Shown in pieces: positions 34,966 through 42,957 of a stretch of 44,020 nt of DNA. The position numbers and the translations under genes are program-made. Position 1 is the stretch's first letter. Each line of letters begins with the position of its first letter. The notes beneath the pieces are model-generated. The model did not search any database and was not told the DNA's origin. It worked only from the letters and a program-made list of their open reading frames with translations. This DNA comes from Synechococcaceae cyanobacterium SM2_3_1. GTDB lineage: Bacteria > Cyanobacteriota > Cyanobacteriia > Thermostichales > Thermostichaceae. Location of the stretch: contig JAAUUJ010000012.1 in NCBI GenBank assembly GCA_012030715.1, positions 1-44,020 of the forward strand. Reading direction: 5' to 3'.

Positions 34966-35112
34966 ACGGGAAGCAGCTGCCAATCAGTCGTTTCGTTTTA
35001 GCGCGCCTTCAAAAAACGAGATCTGGAGGCCATGTCTGCCCTCTGGTCTCAGGAGGTGGCCAGCCTCTGCATTCATGAAATTGACGTGGTATCTTCTTCA
35101 CCATCACGATAG
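34952..35112 (+). pseudogene. Relic of a SnoaL/NTF2-like gene
   Basis: An ATG inside the DUF309 3' end opens a frame (MNQTEREAAANQSF) that continues, after a shift and past an in-frame TAG, as RAFKKRDLEAMSALWSQEVA and SLCIH. That is the start of a SnoaL-like (NTF2-fold) domain, which should run to about 130 residues. Here it stops after about 50 (EIDVVSSSPSR). With a shift, a stop and a lost C-terminus it is probably a true relic, not just a sequencing error. Confidence 0.5.
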
Positions 35113-35121
35113 TCCCCTGCT

Positions 35122-36005
35122 GTGCTGAAGGGATGGGCTCCTGACTTGACCGCTCCAGAGATGATCACCACCGGGGATGGCTCCCTGACCTTTTTTTCTC
35201 AAGAGTTCCGCCAGGCTTATCACAACACCAGTGGAGCTCGCCAGGAAGCCCTGGAAAAATTTGTGCGTCCCTGTCTTCTGCAGGAGAAACTGCATCTGGG
35301 GGTGCCGATCCGTCTGCTCGATGTCTGCTTTGGCCTGGGATATAACGCCGGAGTGGCTTTGGAGTGGCTCTGGGAGCAGGATCCTGAATGCAGGATCCAT
35401 TTGATGGGCTTGGAGCGTTCTCCCGAGGTTCCTCGTTTTGCTTGCCAGCAGGGGATAAACTTTGGCACAAAACAACAGCTTGCCTGGCAGCAGCTGGTGG
35501 AAACTGGCTTGCTCCAAACCGCAAACCTGGAGGCCCAACTGATCTGGGGGGATGCACGGCAAACTTTAAATCAGATCCCGCTGGGCTGGGCGGATGCAGT
35601 TTTTTTGATCCCTTTTCCCCTTCCGCTTGTCCAGAACTGTGGACGGTAGAGCTGTTCAGCGCCATTCGTCAGCGCATGCACCCCCAGGGAAAACTGACTA
35701 CCTACTCCTGTGCTGCTGCCGTACGAGCTGCTTTACTGGAGGCAGGATTTAACATCGGCTCAACACCGCCAGTGGGACGTCCCTGGCCGGGAACTGTAGC
35801 CTCCCCCAGTCCAGATCCGCTGCCTCCCCTCTCTCCAGCCGAAAAAGAACACCTGCACACCCGCGCTGCTGTCCCTTACCGCGATCCCTCCCTTTCCTCA
35901 CCGCGTGAACTGATCCAGCGCCGCCGCCAACAAGAGCAACAGCAGTCTTCACTAGAATCGACTTCTGCCTGGAAAGCCCGCTGGGCAGACAACCTGACTG
36001 TCTGA
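35122..36005 (+). CDS. MnmC/MnmD-type tRNA methyltransferase, DUF752 (one frameshift)
   Basis: The T-run 35600-35606 is one base short; adding a T joins the two parts into one protein of about 294 residues with the diagnostic DPFSP motif (AVFFDPFSPSACPELWT). The N-terminus has TTGDGSLTFFSQEFRQAYHN and EALEKFVRPCLL, and the SAM-binding strand is LLDVCFGLGYNAGVAL. Family members methylate the aminomethyl group at U34 of certain tRNAs; this protein lacks the MnmC oxidase domain, as in MnmD. The tail (PRELIQRRRQQEQQQSSLES) is basic and Gln-rich. The start is GTG 35122 or ATG 35161. Confidence 0.85.
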
Positions 36006-36103
36006 ACATAATCCTTGAGAGAGCTTAGGTAGCTTTACGCATGTGAAATCAATTATATAAAGCTAGCATAAATTGTGAATCTGGCCTGTTTGGGAGTCTC
36101 GAC

Positions 36104-36766
36104 ATGCCGTCAACACTGACTGACCGACCACTGCTGGCTCTCTGTCGGAGTCAACAATTTACAGTGCTGGAGTTGCTGCATCGCTTGATCGAGCTAGGGA
36201 ACGCTTCCGAGCAGGCTGATGTGCGTCGGCAGATTGTGCAACAGTTGCGGCATCGGCTCTCTCGCCATGTCCAGCTGATGCGGCATGGGTTCTTCCCGCC
36301 TCTGCGAGCGCAAGCAGAAGGTGACGATGCTCTGGCTTTGCGCATCAAGCAATTTGAAGATTCCCTTGCGGATCTGGTGCCCCAGGCAACTGCATTCCTG
36401 CATGAGGCAGAACGAAACCCCAAACAACCCTGTCAGGCCGGAGCTCGAGAGCTTTATGCTCAGCTCAAGCAGCAGTTTGAATTGCAGCAAAGACAACTGC
36501 ATGTCCTATTTATGCGGCATGTGCCTGAAGCTCTGGAACAGAAACAACTCAAGATCTTCCGCCGCCGCCTGCAGGCCACCGTTTCCCGTGATACTGCGGG
36601 GGGAGTTGCCGCTCCTCCTGAGCCAATTGTCCACACCCCACCTCCTGACCCCAACTGGGATGCACTGGATCGAGAGGCGATTACCCGTCCAGTTCGACCC
36701 GGTGAGACGTTTCACGACCTGGGACATTCCTCTAAAGCTTCGATGCAGGTGGCAGCCACGCGATAG
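36104..36766 (+). CDS. Hemerythrin-like four-helix protein lacking ligands
   Basis: This 220-residue soluble protein is predicted to be mostly helical for residues 10-150, with a disordered Pro-rich tail. The helix LRHRLSRHVQLMRHGFFPPL aligns with the second metal helix of HHE proteins (RHxxxEExxFxPxL). H55 is kept but the following Glu is Met59, and the other His/Glu ligands expected in the first and last helices are Gln17-18 and Gln124. Metal binding is therefore doubtful. The family assignment is by pattern only and could be wrong. Confidence 0.55.
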   Translation: MPSTLTDRPLLALCRSQQFTVLELLHRLIELGNASEQADVRRQIVQQLRHRLSRHVQLMRHGFFPPLRAQAEGDDALALRIKQFEDSLADLVPQATAFLHEAERNPKQPCQAGARELYAQLKQQFELQQRQLHVLFMRHVPEALEQKQLKIFRRRLQATVSRDTAGGVAAPPEPIVHTPPPDPNWDALDREAITRPVRPGETFHDLGHSSKASMQVAATR

Positions 36767-36797
36767 GTTCTCTACTGCTCAGCTTCACCGCTCAAAT

Positions 36798-37649
36798 TTA
36801 CCGAATGTCGTAAACCTGTCCCTCTTCAATCCGCAGGACACGGTGTTGAGTTCGCTCGATCAGATAAGGATCATGGCTGGTCATCAGAATAGTAACGCCA
36901 AAGGAGTTGAGGCGTTGCAGGATCTGGAGCACCAGCAAGGAGTTTTCTCGATCCAGGTTTCCTGTCGGCTCATCGGCGATCAGAACAACAGGGGTATTGA
37001 CAATGGCACGGGCTAAGCTGAGGCGCTGTTGCTCTCCCCCAGACAGTTCATGGGGAAAGCGATCGACTTTGTCCAGGAGACCGACCATCTTCAACGTGGG
37101 CCCAAGTCGGCGCTTGATCTCCCAGGGAGCCATTCCCTGAGCCCGCAGGACAAAGGCCACATTTTCACTGACGGTACGGTTGGCCAGCAGACGGTAGTCC
37201 TGGTAGACCACCCCTAAGCGCCGCCGCAGGAGCGCCAGAGAGCGGCTGGAGATGCGATTGAGGCAGACATCATTAACCATAACCATACCGGAGGTTACCT
37301 GCTCTGCTCCGTACAGTAGGCGCAAGAGGGTTGATTTTCCGGCCCCTGACACCCCTGTGATGTAAACAAACTCTCCCTGATGGATCTGAAGATTCACGTT
37401 ATCCAGGACACAGGTACCGTTAGGAAACAGTTTGGTCACCTGCTCCAACTCCACCACAGTGGGCATGGCGCGAACATAGCCTTTGCCAACCGGGTCCGAG
37501 AGCGGGCTCTCATCCACCTCCCACTCTTCCTGCACTGGCAGAGTGCTCTGCCGTTGGAGAGGCTGAAGATAACGACTCAGGGAGGATTCAGAATCTAACT
37601 CGAGGGTGGGAATGGCGTATTGACTAACCAAGGGCTTCTCCTTCTCCAA
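36798..37649 (-). CDS. ftsE: FtsE-like ABC ATPase with N-terminal extension
   Basis: The core from Met62 (MPTVVELEQVTKLFPNG) has 222 residues, the normal FtsE size. It contains Walker A (GVSGAGKSTLL), Q-loop (VVYQDYRLL), signature LSGGEQQRLSLARAIV, Walker B VVLIADEP and H-switch MTSHDP. FtsE with FtsX controls septal peptidoglycan hydrolases. The in-frame upstream region adds up to 61 acidic residues from a TTG at 37649, or 55 from a TTG six codons later that has AAGGAG at good spacing. No ftsX is adjacent. Confidence 0.88.
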   Translation of the reverse strand: MEKEKPLVSQYAIPTLELDSESSLSRYLQPLQRQSTLPVQEEWEVDESPLSDPVGKGYVRAMPTVVELEQVTKLFPNGTCVLDNVNLQIHQGEFVYITGVSGAGKSTLLRLLYGAEQVTSGMVMVNDVCLNRISSRSLALLRRRLGVVYQDYRLLANRTVSENVAFVLRAQGMAPWEIKRRLGPTLKMVGLLDKVDRFPHELSGGEQQRLSLARAIVNTPVVLIADEPTGNLDRENSLLVLQILQRLNSFGVTILMTSHDPYLIERTQHRVLRIEEGQVYDIR

Positions 37650-37708
37650 ACGGGATCAGGTTTATGTCAATTGCTAGGGTGACCACTGCCTTGCCGACAT
37701 CGCAGCAT

Positions 37709-37789
37709 TCACCCACCTGATGTTCCAGCTGGTATCCGCAGGAACCATAGAAATAGATACCATACTCCGGCAAAAAGGATCAGCAACAT
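37709..37789 (-). CDS. Putative 26-aa membrane peptide overlapping wecG stop
   Basis: An ATG formed with the A of the wecG stop codon (TGATG) opens a frame of 26 residues, MLLILFAGVWYLFLWFLRIP plus AGTSGG. It is one strongly hydrophobic helix with aromatic residues. TGATG overlap normally means translational coupling. The gene is very short and could be chance; I have no family for it. Confidence 0.35.
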   Translation of the reverse strand: MLLILFAGVWYLFLWFLRIPAGTSGG

Positions 37790-38559
37790 CAGGCATGGGA
37801 GTCGGGGTGAGGGTGATGGAAGGGAAGCGTTGAGTGTAACACCAGCCAGGCAAAATGGGGTAGAACCAACATTCGCTGCCATCGCCACGGCTCCTGGTAA
37901 AGACGATACATCCATTCCAGGTGAGATGCACGCCAGAGGTAGGGAGCTCGCTGTTTGACTCCTGCCCAGATGTCAAAACTACCCCCGACTCCGATCCAGA
38001 TGGCCTGAGGCAGAAGATGGCGATGACGCTGGATCCAGTATTCCTGGCGAGGGGATCCTAGCCCCACCAGCACCAGCTGAGGTTGGACGCTTTGCAGACG
38101 CTGCAGCCAGGTTTCTAACTCCGGTGGTGTGAGATATCCATGGTCGGCAATCAGTTGTAAATCAGGGCAACGGCTGCACCAGATCTGAGCAGCTTGGGCC
38201 GACACCTCTGGCTTTCCTCCATAAAAGGCCAGGGTCAGAGATTGGGAGGCAGCCCAGGGAATCAGGGTCTCCGCAATTTCGATCCCGGGAGAGCGCTGCA
38301 CCGAGATACCCTGTAACTGTAATGCCGCCACCACTCCGGCTCCGTCCGGGATCACCAGTTCAGCTGCACGCAGGATTGAGGCAAATTCGGGCTCGCGGCG
38401 GGCCAGCATGATCATTTCCGGATTGCAGGTGATCACCAGGGCTCCCTCAGCTTTCTGCAGACGATCCTGCAACCAGGCAACATAGGTTGCCAGTCCTGTG
38501 GGTTCAGAATCCGAAAATACATGGACGGGGAATCCGAGAACGTGACAGGTTTTGAGCAC
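37789..38559 (-). CDS. WecG/TagA/CpsF-family glycosyltransferase
   Basis: The protein has 256 residues with a GTG start preceded by GGAGAAGG. Diagnostic motifs are TCNPEMIMLARREPEF, LVIPDGAGVVAALQLQG, VGLGSPRQEYWIQRH and GVGGSFDIWAGVKQRAP (GT26). Relatives transfer ManNAcA or ManNAc to a lipid-linked sugar for surface polysaccharide or teichoic acid; in cyanobacteria it probably acts in envelope or exopolysaccharide synthesis. It lies 75 nt downstream of the rqcH-like gene. Confidence 0.92.
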   Translation of the reverse strand: MLKTCHVLGFPVHVFSDSEPTGLATYVAWLQDRLQKAEGALVITCNPEMIMLARREPEFASILRAAELVIPDGAGVVAALQLQGISVQRSPGIEIAETLIPWAASQSLTLAFYGGKPEVSAQAAQIWCSRCPDLQLIADHGYLTPPELETWLQRLQSVQPQLVLVGLGSPRQEYWIQRHRHLLPQAIWIGVGGSFDIWAGVKQRAPYLWRASHLEWMYRLYQEPWRWQRMLVLPHFAWLVLHSTLPFHHPHPDSHA

Positions 38560-38634
38560 GATTCCCTTCTCCGAAGGTTGTTCTCAGCCAATCAGGCTAT
38601 CGCTGCTGATGGCAGAGTGCAAGTGAGTTGCATG

Positions 38635-40393
38635 TCAGGCTTTGTTTTCCTCCCTGTGGCTTTCATGCTCTTGGGCGCGAGAGGCCGCTTGGGGCTGAGC
38701 CCAGATCACGGTTTCATGTTTATAGATCACCATGCCTGGGCGGGCTCCCTTAGGTTTATAGACATGTTTAGGATGGGTATAGATCACAGGCACCTGATCG
38801 CTGAGACGAGCACGACTGAAGTAGGCGGCCAAGTTTGCACTGGTTTGCAGATCACCCTCTTCCGGAACTCCGCCGGGGGGAAGACGTAGCAGGACGTGGC
38901 TACCTGGAATTTCCTGGGCATGAAACCAGAGATCCTGGTCCTGGGCCAGGCGGAAGGTGAGCTGATCATTTTGCCAGTTATTGCGGCCCACCCAGATACT
39001 GAGGCCATTGGGGGAAGTGTAACGACGAAAGTTGATCTCGATCTTGCTGTCTGGTTTCGCGGAGCCGGGATCGCTTAGATACTTCTCTTTAATCAACTCA
39101 GCTTCAATTTCTCGTAGGCTTTGTAGATCGCCATGATCCCGATAGGTTTCCAGTTGCTCCAGGGCGGCTTCCACCTGCTCCAGATAGTGGATCTCGGCCA
39201 TGGTGACCTGCCAGAGGGGCTGCAGGTGGTCTCGGGCCCGTTTTTGTTTGCGGTGCTGCTTGTAATAGGCCTGGGCATTCTGGGTGGCATTTTTTTCGGG
39301 ATCAAGGGGGATGGGCACAGGATCACCACTGACAAAATCGGGTAGCTGCATCTGCTCAAGTCCGGGCTGCCAGAAGTGCAGATAGGCCATCAATAAATCT
39401 GCCTTGAGCTTGGCCTGATCGGCTTGATCGGATCGGCGCAGACTCGCCTCAAACTGCTGACGACGCTGATCAAGTTTGCTCAGCAAGGCTCTTAACTTCT
39501 GTTGCAGCCGATGCCGTTCCTGCTGAAACCGTTCCCGATGGAGTTGGTGATGGTAGTACTGATCCAGCAGCTGATGAACACCAGGAACTGGCTGCTGCAT
39601 CGACCATCCCAATACGGTGTAGCCACTGGCGGTCCAGCCCGGTTGATAGGGCCCCTGTTGGCAGCGCCGCATCCACTCCTGCCAGTAGGCATAGAGAGCC
39701 TGCCATTGCCCTGAACTTAGCTCAGTTGTAGGTACACCCCAGTCGATTCCTGCCTGCTGGAGCAGGGTCTGGAGCACACTGGTACTGAGGCCGCGATAGG
39801 TCTGCAGCAGCCGTTGATGTAAGGGACCAGGGATGACGGTGAGCTGAGCTTGCCATTGCTCCCAGGACTCTGATACTGAAGGGATCAGCCCCGTGAGCGC
39901 GGGAGGGGGTTGATAGATCAGTCCTGGCTGGACAGGCCGCACTCGCGACTGCCGTTCACTGACCCCATGACCACAGGCAACAATATTGTCAGCTGCATTA
40001 ACCAGGACGATGTTACTGTAACGACCCATGATCTCCAGATAAACTCGCCAGAGGGCGGACTCCCCGGGACGGCGGGCAAAATGCCAGACCAGAACCCGCT
40101 CCCAGGGATCGAGAAACTCAAGCTGAGCGAGGGCCAGACCCCGTAGATGCCGCTGCACCACCTGTCCGAAGGCAAAGGGTTCTGCTCCTTTGGGGGGGAG
40201 GTGGACAGAGATGCACACGAGCCGCTTGGGGATGCCAGGAGAGTAGCACCCATTCACGAGTCTGGAGGGTGCGCAGACAGAGACAGAGGGTCCATAGATC
40301 AAGCTGCTGCAGGGTTTCCACTCGGGCAGGCAGCCAGTGCTCGACCAGATCCTGCTGGACTGCTCTTAAGGTGGTGAGATCAACAGGTTGCAC
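38635..40393 (-). CDS. rqcH: RqcH/NFACT (Rqc2) ribosome quality-control protein (one frameshift)
   Basis: The G-run 40192-40198 is one base too long; removing a base joins the N-terminal part (MQPVDLTTLRAVQQDLVE) to the rest and gives 585 residues. The start GTG at 40393 has GGAGG upstream. NFACT-N, a helix-hairpin-helix region, a long coiled coil (about residues 280-420) and NFACT-R with SIWVGRNNWQNDQLTFRLAQ and DLWFHAQEIPGSHVLLR are present. In Bacillus, RqcH adds C-terminal alanine tails to nascent chains on obstructed 50S subunits. The same family was earlier annotated as fibronectin-binding FbpA. Confidence 0.92.
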
Positions 40394-40489
40394 AATCGTG
40401 CCCTCCAGGTGAATATCCCTCCGCCAAAGGGAGACAGATGGTCAGGGTACATTCCCAGGGCCTGGAGGTGTCATGCCCCTATTTTCTCA

Positions 40490-40700
40490 TTGACGCTCTC
40501 CCGCTGACCTTTGGTTGGTACAGAGAGGAGATTCTTAGGTTGTTGGGGAAGCTACCTTTAACCCCTCGCTAAGCATCTTGACGGTGCATCCCACCGCTGC
40601 AAGACCTCGTTGCTTCACCACCTGTGCGGCTGCCACGTCCCGATGGGTTTGATATCCACACTCCCGACAGTGATGCACTCGATCTGACAAGTCTTTTTTA
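40490..40700 (-). ncRNA. Putative omega RNA of TnpB (3' boundary seen, 5' end approximate)
   Basis: TnpB elements make a guide RNA from the 3' end of tnpB and the element's right end. Here a stem-loop (40497-40531) lies 3 nt past the tnpB stop codon. It is followed on the minus strand by GCGTCAA, like the GGGAG..TCAA ends I recall for cyanobacterial IS605-type elements. If the right end is at 40490, the guide would read TGAGAAAATAGGGGCA from 40489 leftwards. The 5' limit is only a guess. Confidence 0.4.
40497..40531 (-). repeat. Right-end stem-loop of the tnpB element
   Basis: On the minus strand TCTCC pairs with GGAGA, enclosing CTG-T-ACC pairing with GGT-CAG around a 7-nt loop (AACCAAA). 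This bulged hairpin adjoining the tnpB stop is the expected subterminal structure of an IS605-family right end. Confidence 0.55.
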
Positions 40701-41731
40701 CCCGTGACTGTTTGACAGTTAGGACAGATCTGGCTGGTGAAATTGGCATCCACCTCCAAATACAAGACGCCTCGTTTCCAGCACACCCACTTAAGGATCC
40801 GAAGAAACTCGCCATGAGCTGCGTCCAGTGTGTGCTTAGAGAACATACCCTTAGCCCATGCCTTGAAGTTCAGCTGCTCAGCAAAGACCATGCCAATGCC
40901 TTCGCAAAGACGATGGGCCAGCTTATAAAACCAGTCCTGCCGACAATTGCGGATGTGTTCATGCAGCTTAGCGACCTGCTTCTGTGCCTTGTACCAGTTA
41001 GCCGATCCCTTGACTTTGTGACTAGCTCGTTGTTGCAGCAATCGCAGCTTGCGTTGGAGATTCACAAAGAACTTAGGGGCTTTAACTAGCTTGCCATCAG
41101 AGGTAGCAAGATAGCTCTCTAGACCAACATCAATGCCCAGTGCCCTGCCGTGCGGTTGTGCTTGTGGCACTTCCACCTCAGCTTGCAGGGTCAACATCAC
41201 ATACCAGCCAGATGCCCGTTTGACCACTTGGGCTTGTTTGATCTCAAAGTCATCTGGAATAGGACGCGACATTCGCATCCGCACCCAGCCGATACCTGGC
41301 AGCTTTAGCCGGTCCCCTTGGAGTGGATTTTTACCCAGCTGTGGAAATAACAGCGATCTCATCCTGCCCACTTTCTTAAAGCGAGGGAAGCCGTGACCTT
41401 GTTCCCACATAGACACAAACGCCTTTTCCAGACGCCGCAACACCTGTTGAAGCATCTGAGCATGGGCCGCTTGCAGTTCAGGGAAGAATTTACGGGCTTG
41501 GGTGAGTGCTTTGCACTGGCTGGCAAAGGTGGGTCTAGGCGCAGCGGCGGGGATGATGTACTCACCCCGCAGAGAACATCTGTCTAGCTGACATGACCTG
41601 GACAGATACCAATCTTTGCGCTCAGCCAAGGCATAGTTCCATACCTTGCGAGAGGCTTCAAGCCATTCCTCGTAAAGCTGGATCTGTTGCTGATTGGGCC
41701 GCAGTCGATAGGTGTAAGTCAGGTTGAGCAT
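40535..41731 (-). CDS. tnpB: TnpB RNA-guided nuclease (IS605 OrfB)
   Basis: The protein has 398 residues. The N-terminal wedge-like region begins LTYTYRLRPNQQQIQLYEEW, the OrfB helix-turn-helix. The RuvC residues are D201 (GIDVGLE), E285 (FAEQLNFK) and D365 (THRDVAAAQVV), all present. The zinc ribbon is C336/C339 and C355/C358. The nuclease may thus be active. TnpB cuts DNA next to a short target-adjacent motif under an omega RNA and helps the element persist at its site. It is alone, without TnpA. Confidence 0.93.
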   Translation of the reverse strand: MLNLTYTYRLRPNQQQIQLYEEWLEASRKVWNYALAERKDWYLSRSCQLDRCSLRGEYIIPAAAPRPTFASQCKALTQARKFFPELQAAHAQMLQQVLRRLEKAFVSMWEQGHGFPRFKKVGRMRSLLFPQLGKNPLQGDRLKLPGIGWVRMRMSRPIPDDFEIKQAQVVKRASGWYVMLTLQAEVEVPQAQPHGRALGIDVGLESYLATSDGKLVKAPKFFVNLQRKLRLLQQRASHKVKGSANWYKAQKQVAKLHEHIRNCRQDWFYKLAHRLCEGIGMVFAEQLNFKAWAKGMFSKHTLDAAHGEFLRILKWVCWKRGVLYLEVDANFTSQICPNCQTVTGKKDLSDRVHHCRECGYQTHRDVAAAQVVKQRGLAAVGCTVKMLSEGLKVASPTT

Positions 41732-41821
41732 TTTCCCAAGATAGCGAATCTACAGATCGAGTCAACGGTTATTAGGCTCGCATACTCGCTGAGTTGCTTC
41801 ACCATCACCCCCCAAGTCTAT

Positions 41822-41834
41822 GCCTGAGGCAGGC
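41822..41834. repeat. Palindromic repeat GCCTG-AGG-CAGGC
   Basis: A perfect 5-bp stem with a 3-nt loop followed by TTCGCCAACGGC. The composition recalls the short dispersed palindromes common in cyanobacteria that contain GGCGAAGCCTGCC-like words. It lies upstream of remA and may mark the left end of the tnpB element or be an independent repeat. Confidence 0.4.
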
Positions 41835-41932
41835 TTCGCCAACGGCTATGGGCGGAGCACTGCAAATCATTCTTGGTAAGGTGGAGAAATAGGATTAATG
41901 CAGAGGCAGCAGGCTGCGAGGAGCAGCTCCCT

Positions 41933-42199
41933 ATGGATGTCCGACTCATTAACATTGGATTTGGCAATATCGTGGCTGCAGCACGGGTGGTGGCGATTGT
42001 CAGCCCGGACTCTGCCCCCATCAAACGGATCGTGGCAGATGCGCGCGAGCGGGGACAACTGGTGGATGCCACCTATGGGCGGCGGCAGCGCTCTGTGATC
42101 ATTATGGACTCCGGACATGTGGTGCTGTCAGCCATTCAACCGGAGACGGTGGCCCACCGCTTTATGACCAGCCGATTAGGTGTATCCGATGAAGATTGA
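41933..42199 (+). CDS. remA: RemA-like DUF370 DNA-binding regulator
   Basis: The protein has 88 residues from the ATG at 41933 with GAGGAG upstream. [40 protein letters not shown] and [20 protein letters not shown] are the family signature. In Bacillus RemA activates matrix and osmoprotection genes and forms DNA-wrapping rings; the cyanobacterial role is not established. It is 64 nt upstream of gmk, an order common in many bacteria. Confidence 0.95.
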   Translation: MDVRLINIGFGNIVAAARVVAIVSPDSAPIKRIVADARERGQLVDATYGRRQRSVIIMDSGHVVLSAIQPETVAHRFMTSRLGVSDED

Positions 42200-42263
42200 G
42201 GTATTCTAGGAAGAACTTTTTCACCCACAGTCTGGTGCTGAGCTGAAACAGCCCTCCGAGCTT

Positions 42264-42887
42264 ATGTCTGATTCGCTTACCCTTCCTGAACCTGGCACCG
42301 ATCGAGTTACCGGATCGGCTCAGCCAGAGCGGGGAAGGCTGCTGGTTCTGACCGGACCTAGTGGGGTAGGGAAAGGAACCCTGATCGAGCGCTTACTGAA
42401 GCAGCATCCCAATTTGCATTATTCCGTCTCGGTGACCACCCGATCGCCCCGTCCCGGAGAAGCAGAGGGCATTCACTATTACTTCTGCTCCCGTGAAGAG
42501 TTTATCGCCCTGCGGGAATCCGGGGGACTGCTGGAGTGGGCTGAATATGCCAATAACTTTTATGGAACTCCGCTCAGGCCTCTGCAGAACCAATTAGAAC
42601 AGGGGTATGACGTGCTTCTAGAGATTGAATTGGCGGGCTCGCGCCAGGTGGTCAAGGTGTGGCCAGAAGCGATCCGCATCTTTCTTAAACCCCCCTCTCT
42701 ACAGGAGTTAGAACGCCGTCTGCGTGAACGGGCCCAGGATTCTGAAGCGAGTATTCAGCAGCGGTTAGATCAGGCGAGTGCTGAGCTGCAGGCGATCCAG
42801 GAATTTGACTATGTGATTGTTAACGACAATATCGAGCGTGCCCTTAAGGAACTGGAGCTTTATCTTTACGACTCTCCCGCCGAGTAA
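42264..42887 (+). CDS. gmk: Guanylate kinase
   Basis: The protein has 207 residues. It phosphorylates GMP to GDP. The P-loop is [17 protein letters not shown]. The GMP-binding part has [19 protein letters not shown] and [31 protein letters not shown]. The lid and C-terminus read [20 protein letters not shown] and FDYVIVNDN. The N-terminus has about 25 extra residues before the P-loop strand. It is co-oriented with remA and converges on clpC. Confidence 0.97.
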   Translation: MSDSLTLPEPGTDRVTGSAQPERGRLLVLTGPSGVGKGTLIERLLKQHPNLHYSVSVTTRSPRPGEAEGIHYYFCSREEFIALRESGGLLEWAEYANNFYGTPLRPLQNQLEQGYDVLLEIELAGSRQVVKVWPEAIRIFLKPPSLQELERRLRERAQDSEASIQQRLDQASAELQAIQEFDYVIVNDNIERALKELELYLYDSPAE

Positions 42888-42895
42888 ACTGACTT

Positions 42896-42931
42896 GCCAA
42901 ACAAAAGGAGGCCAGTCTGGACCAACCTCCT
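42896..42931 (-). terminator. Intrinsic terminator of the clpC-type gene
   Basis: AGGAGG and CCTCCT form a 6-bp stem (42906-42911 with 42926-42931) with an inner CCAG-T-CTGG hairpin. On the minus strand the stem is followed by TTTTGTTT. It lies between the convergent gmk and clpC genes and may work in both directions. Confidence 0.6.
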
Positions 42932-42957
42932 CTGATGTATGGATGGATCCCTCGGCG

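Larger units (their letters stand above)
40490..41731 (-). mobile_element. IS200/IS605-type element carrying only tnpB
   Basis: The unit comprises tnpB and a right-end hairpin; no tnpA transposase is in the window, so it needs a transposase in trans or is immobile. The right end is inferred at 40490. The left end lies somewhere in 41732-41900 and is not resolved. It lies between rqcH and remA. Confidence 0.6.
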
